NCBI GenBank assembly: GCA_964573895.1
Contig: CAZNLS010000125.1
Location: forward strand, 1 to 6,769
Direction: 5' to 3'
Source: CAZNLS01 sp964573895
GTDB taxonomy: Bacteria > Acidobacteriota > Aminicenantia > UBA2199
DNA: 6,769 nt
Shown: in pieces, positions 6,573 through 6,769 of the stretch
Numbering within the stretch: the first letter of the stretch is position 1
How the letters are laid out: each line of letters begins with the position of its first letter
Notes under the pieces: model-generated
What the model was told of the DNA's origin: nothing
The model's input: the letters and a program-made list of their open reading frames with translations, nothing else
The model's database searches: none
Translations under genes and position numbers: made by a program

Positions 6573-6769
6573 ATGAAATTTGATTTTTCCGGGAAGAGAG
6601 TGATAATAACCGGGGCTACAAGCGGAATAGGAAGAGCATGTTCAAAGCTCTTTTCAGACTCTAATGCTTCCCTCCTGTTAACAGGCAGAAATAAAGAGGA
6701 ATTGGGAAAGATTGCAGGGGAGTTAAAAAATTCTTCTGTTTATACTGTTTCCGGTGATATAACAGACGA
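6573..6769 (+). CDS. Short-chain dehydrogenase/reductase (SDR), N-terminal 65 residues (partial)
   Basis: Only the start of this gene is in the window; it leaves at the right edge after 65 complete codons. The visible part is a Rossmann fold of a classical SDR oxidoreductase. Strand RVIITG runs into the cofactor motif TGATSGIG (13-20), then a helix, then strand SLLLTGRN (33-40), where Arg39 at the end of the second strand favours NADP(H). SGDITD (60-65) holds the conserved Asp that contacts the adenine ring. The catalytic Ser-Tyr-Lys residues lie beyond the window, so the substrate cannot be told; ketoacyl-ACP reductase-like and other SDRs all fit. It is divergent from apt, with its own promoter and GGAGG. 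Confidence 0.88.
   Translation, partial: MKFDFSGKRVIITGATSGIGRACSKLFSDSNASLLLTGRNKEELGKIAGELKNSSVYTVSGDITD

Overview
This is a 6.8 kb, AT-rich stretch of chromosome, almost fully packed with genes. It looks like a didermic (Gram-negative) bacterium. The evidence is an Mpl muropeptide ligase, which implies meso-diaminopimelate peptidoglycan and wall recycling, a GWxTD-domain secreted protein, and a very large NtrY-like sensor kinase. From memory, GWxTD proteins are concentrated in Acidobacteriota and Aminicenantes-like lineages, Bacteroidota/Ignavibacteria and Gemmatimonadota. The two clear promoters are of the ordinary sigma-70 type (TTGACA or TTGCAC, 17-base spacer, TAAAAT), not the Bacteroidota type, so I lean weakly towards an Acidobacteriota/Aminicenantes-like organism. 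This placement is inference.

Layout, right to left. A partial short-chain dehydrogenase gene (6573 to the window edge) runs rightward. It is divergent from a tight leftward cluster that starts at 6449: apt (adenine phosphoribosyltransferase), then after 24 bases a small NTF2-like hypothetical gene, then with a 37-base overlap a 1176-residue membrane sensor histidine kinase, then after 6 bases mpl. The spacing and the lack of any visible terminator or strong internal promoter suggest one transcription unit of four genes. After mpl, a near-consensus promoter in a 39-base gap drives a partial gene for a GWxTD-domain protein that leaves the window on the left.

How they may work together. Mpl and Apt are both salvage enzymes: one reuses wall tripeptide, the other reuses adenine. 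The kinase has three extracytoplasmic regions and a complete catalytic core, but no response regulator lies beside it. Its overlap with the small gene upstream and its closeness to mpl raise the possibility that it watches the cell envelope. The sequence alone does not prove this.

The most notable points are the 12-segment, three-sensor architecture of the orphan kinase, a promoter placed so close to the GWxTD start codon that the mRNA should be leaderless, and a kinase start site whose Shine-Dalgarno is only one base from the GTG but ideally spaced for an ATT. I found no RNA gene, mobile element or CRISPR array.
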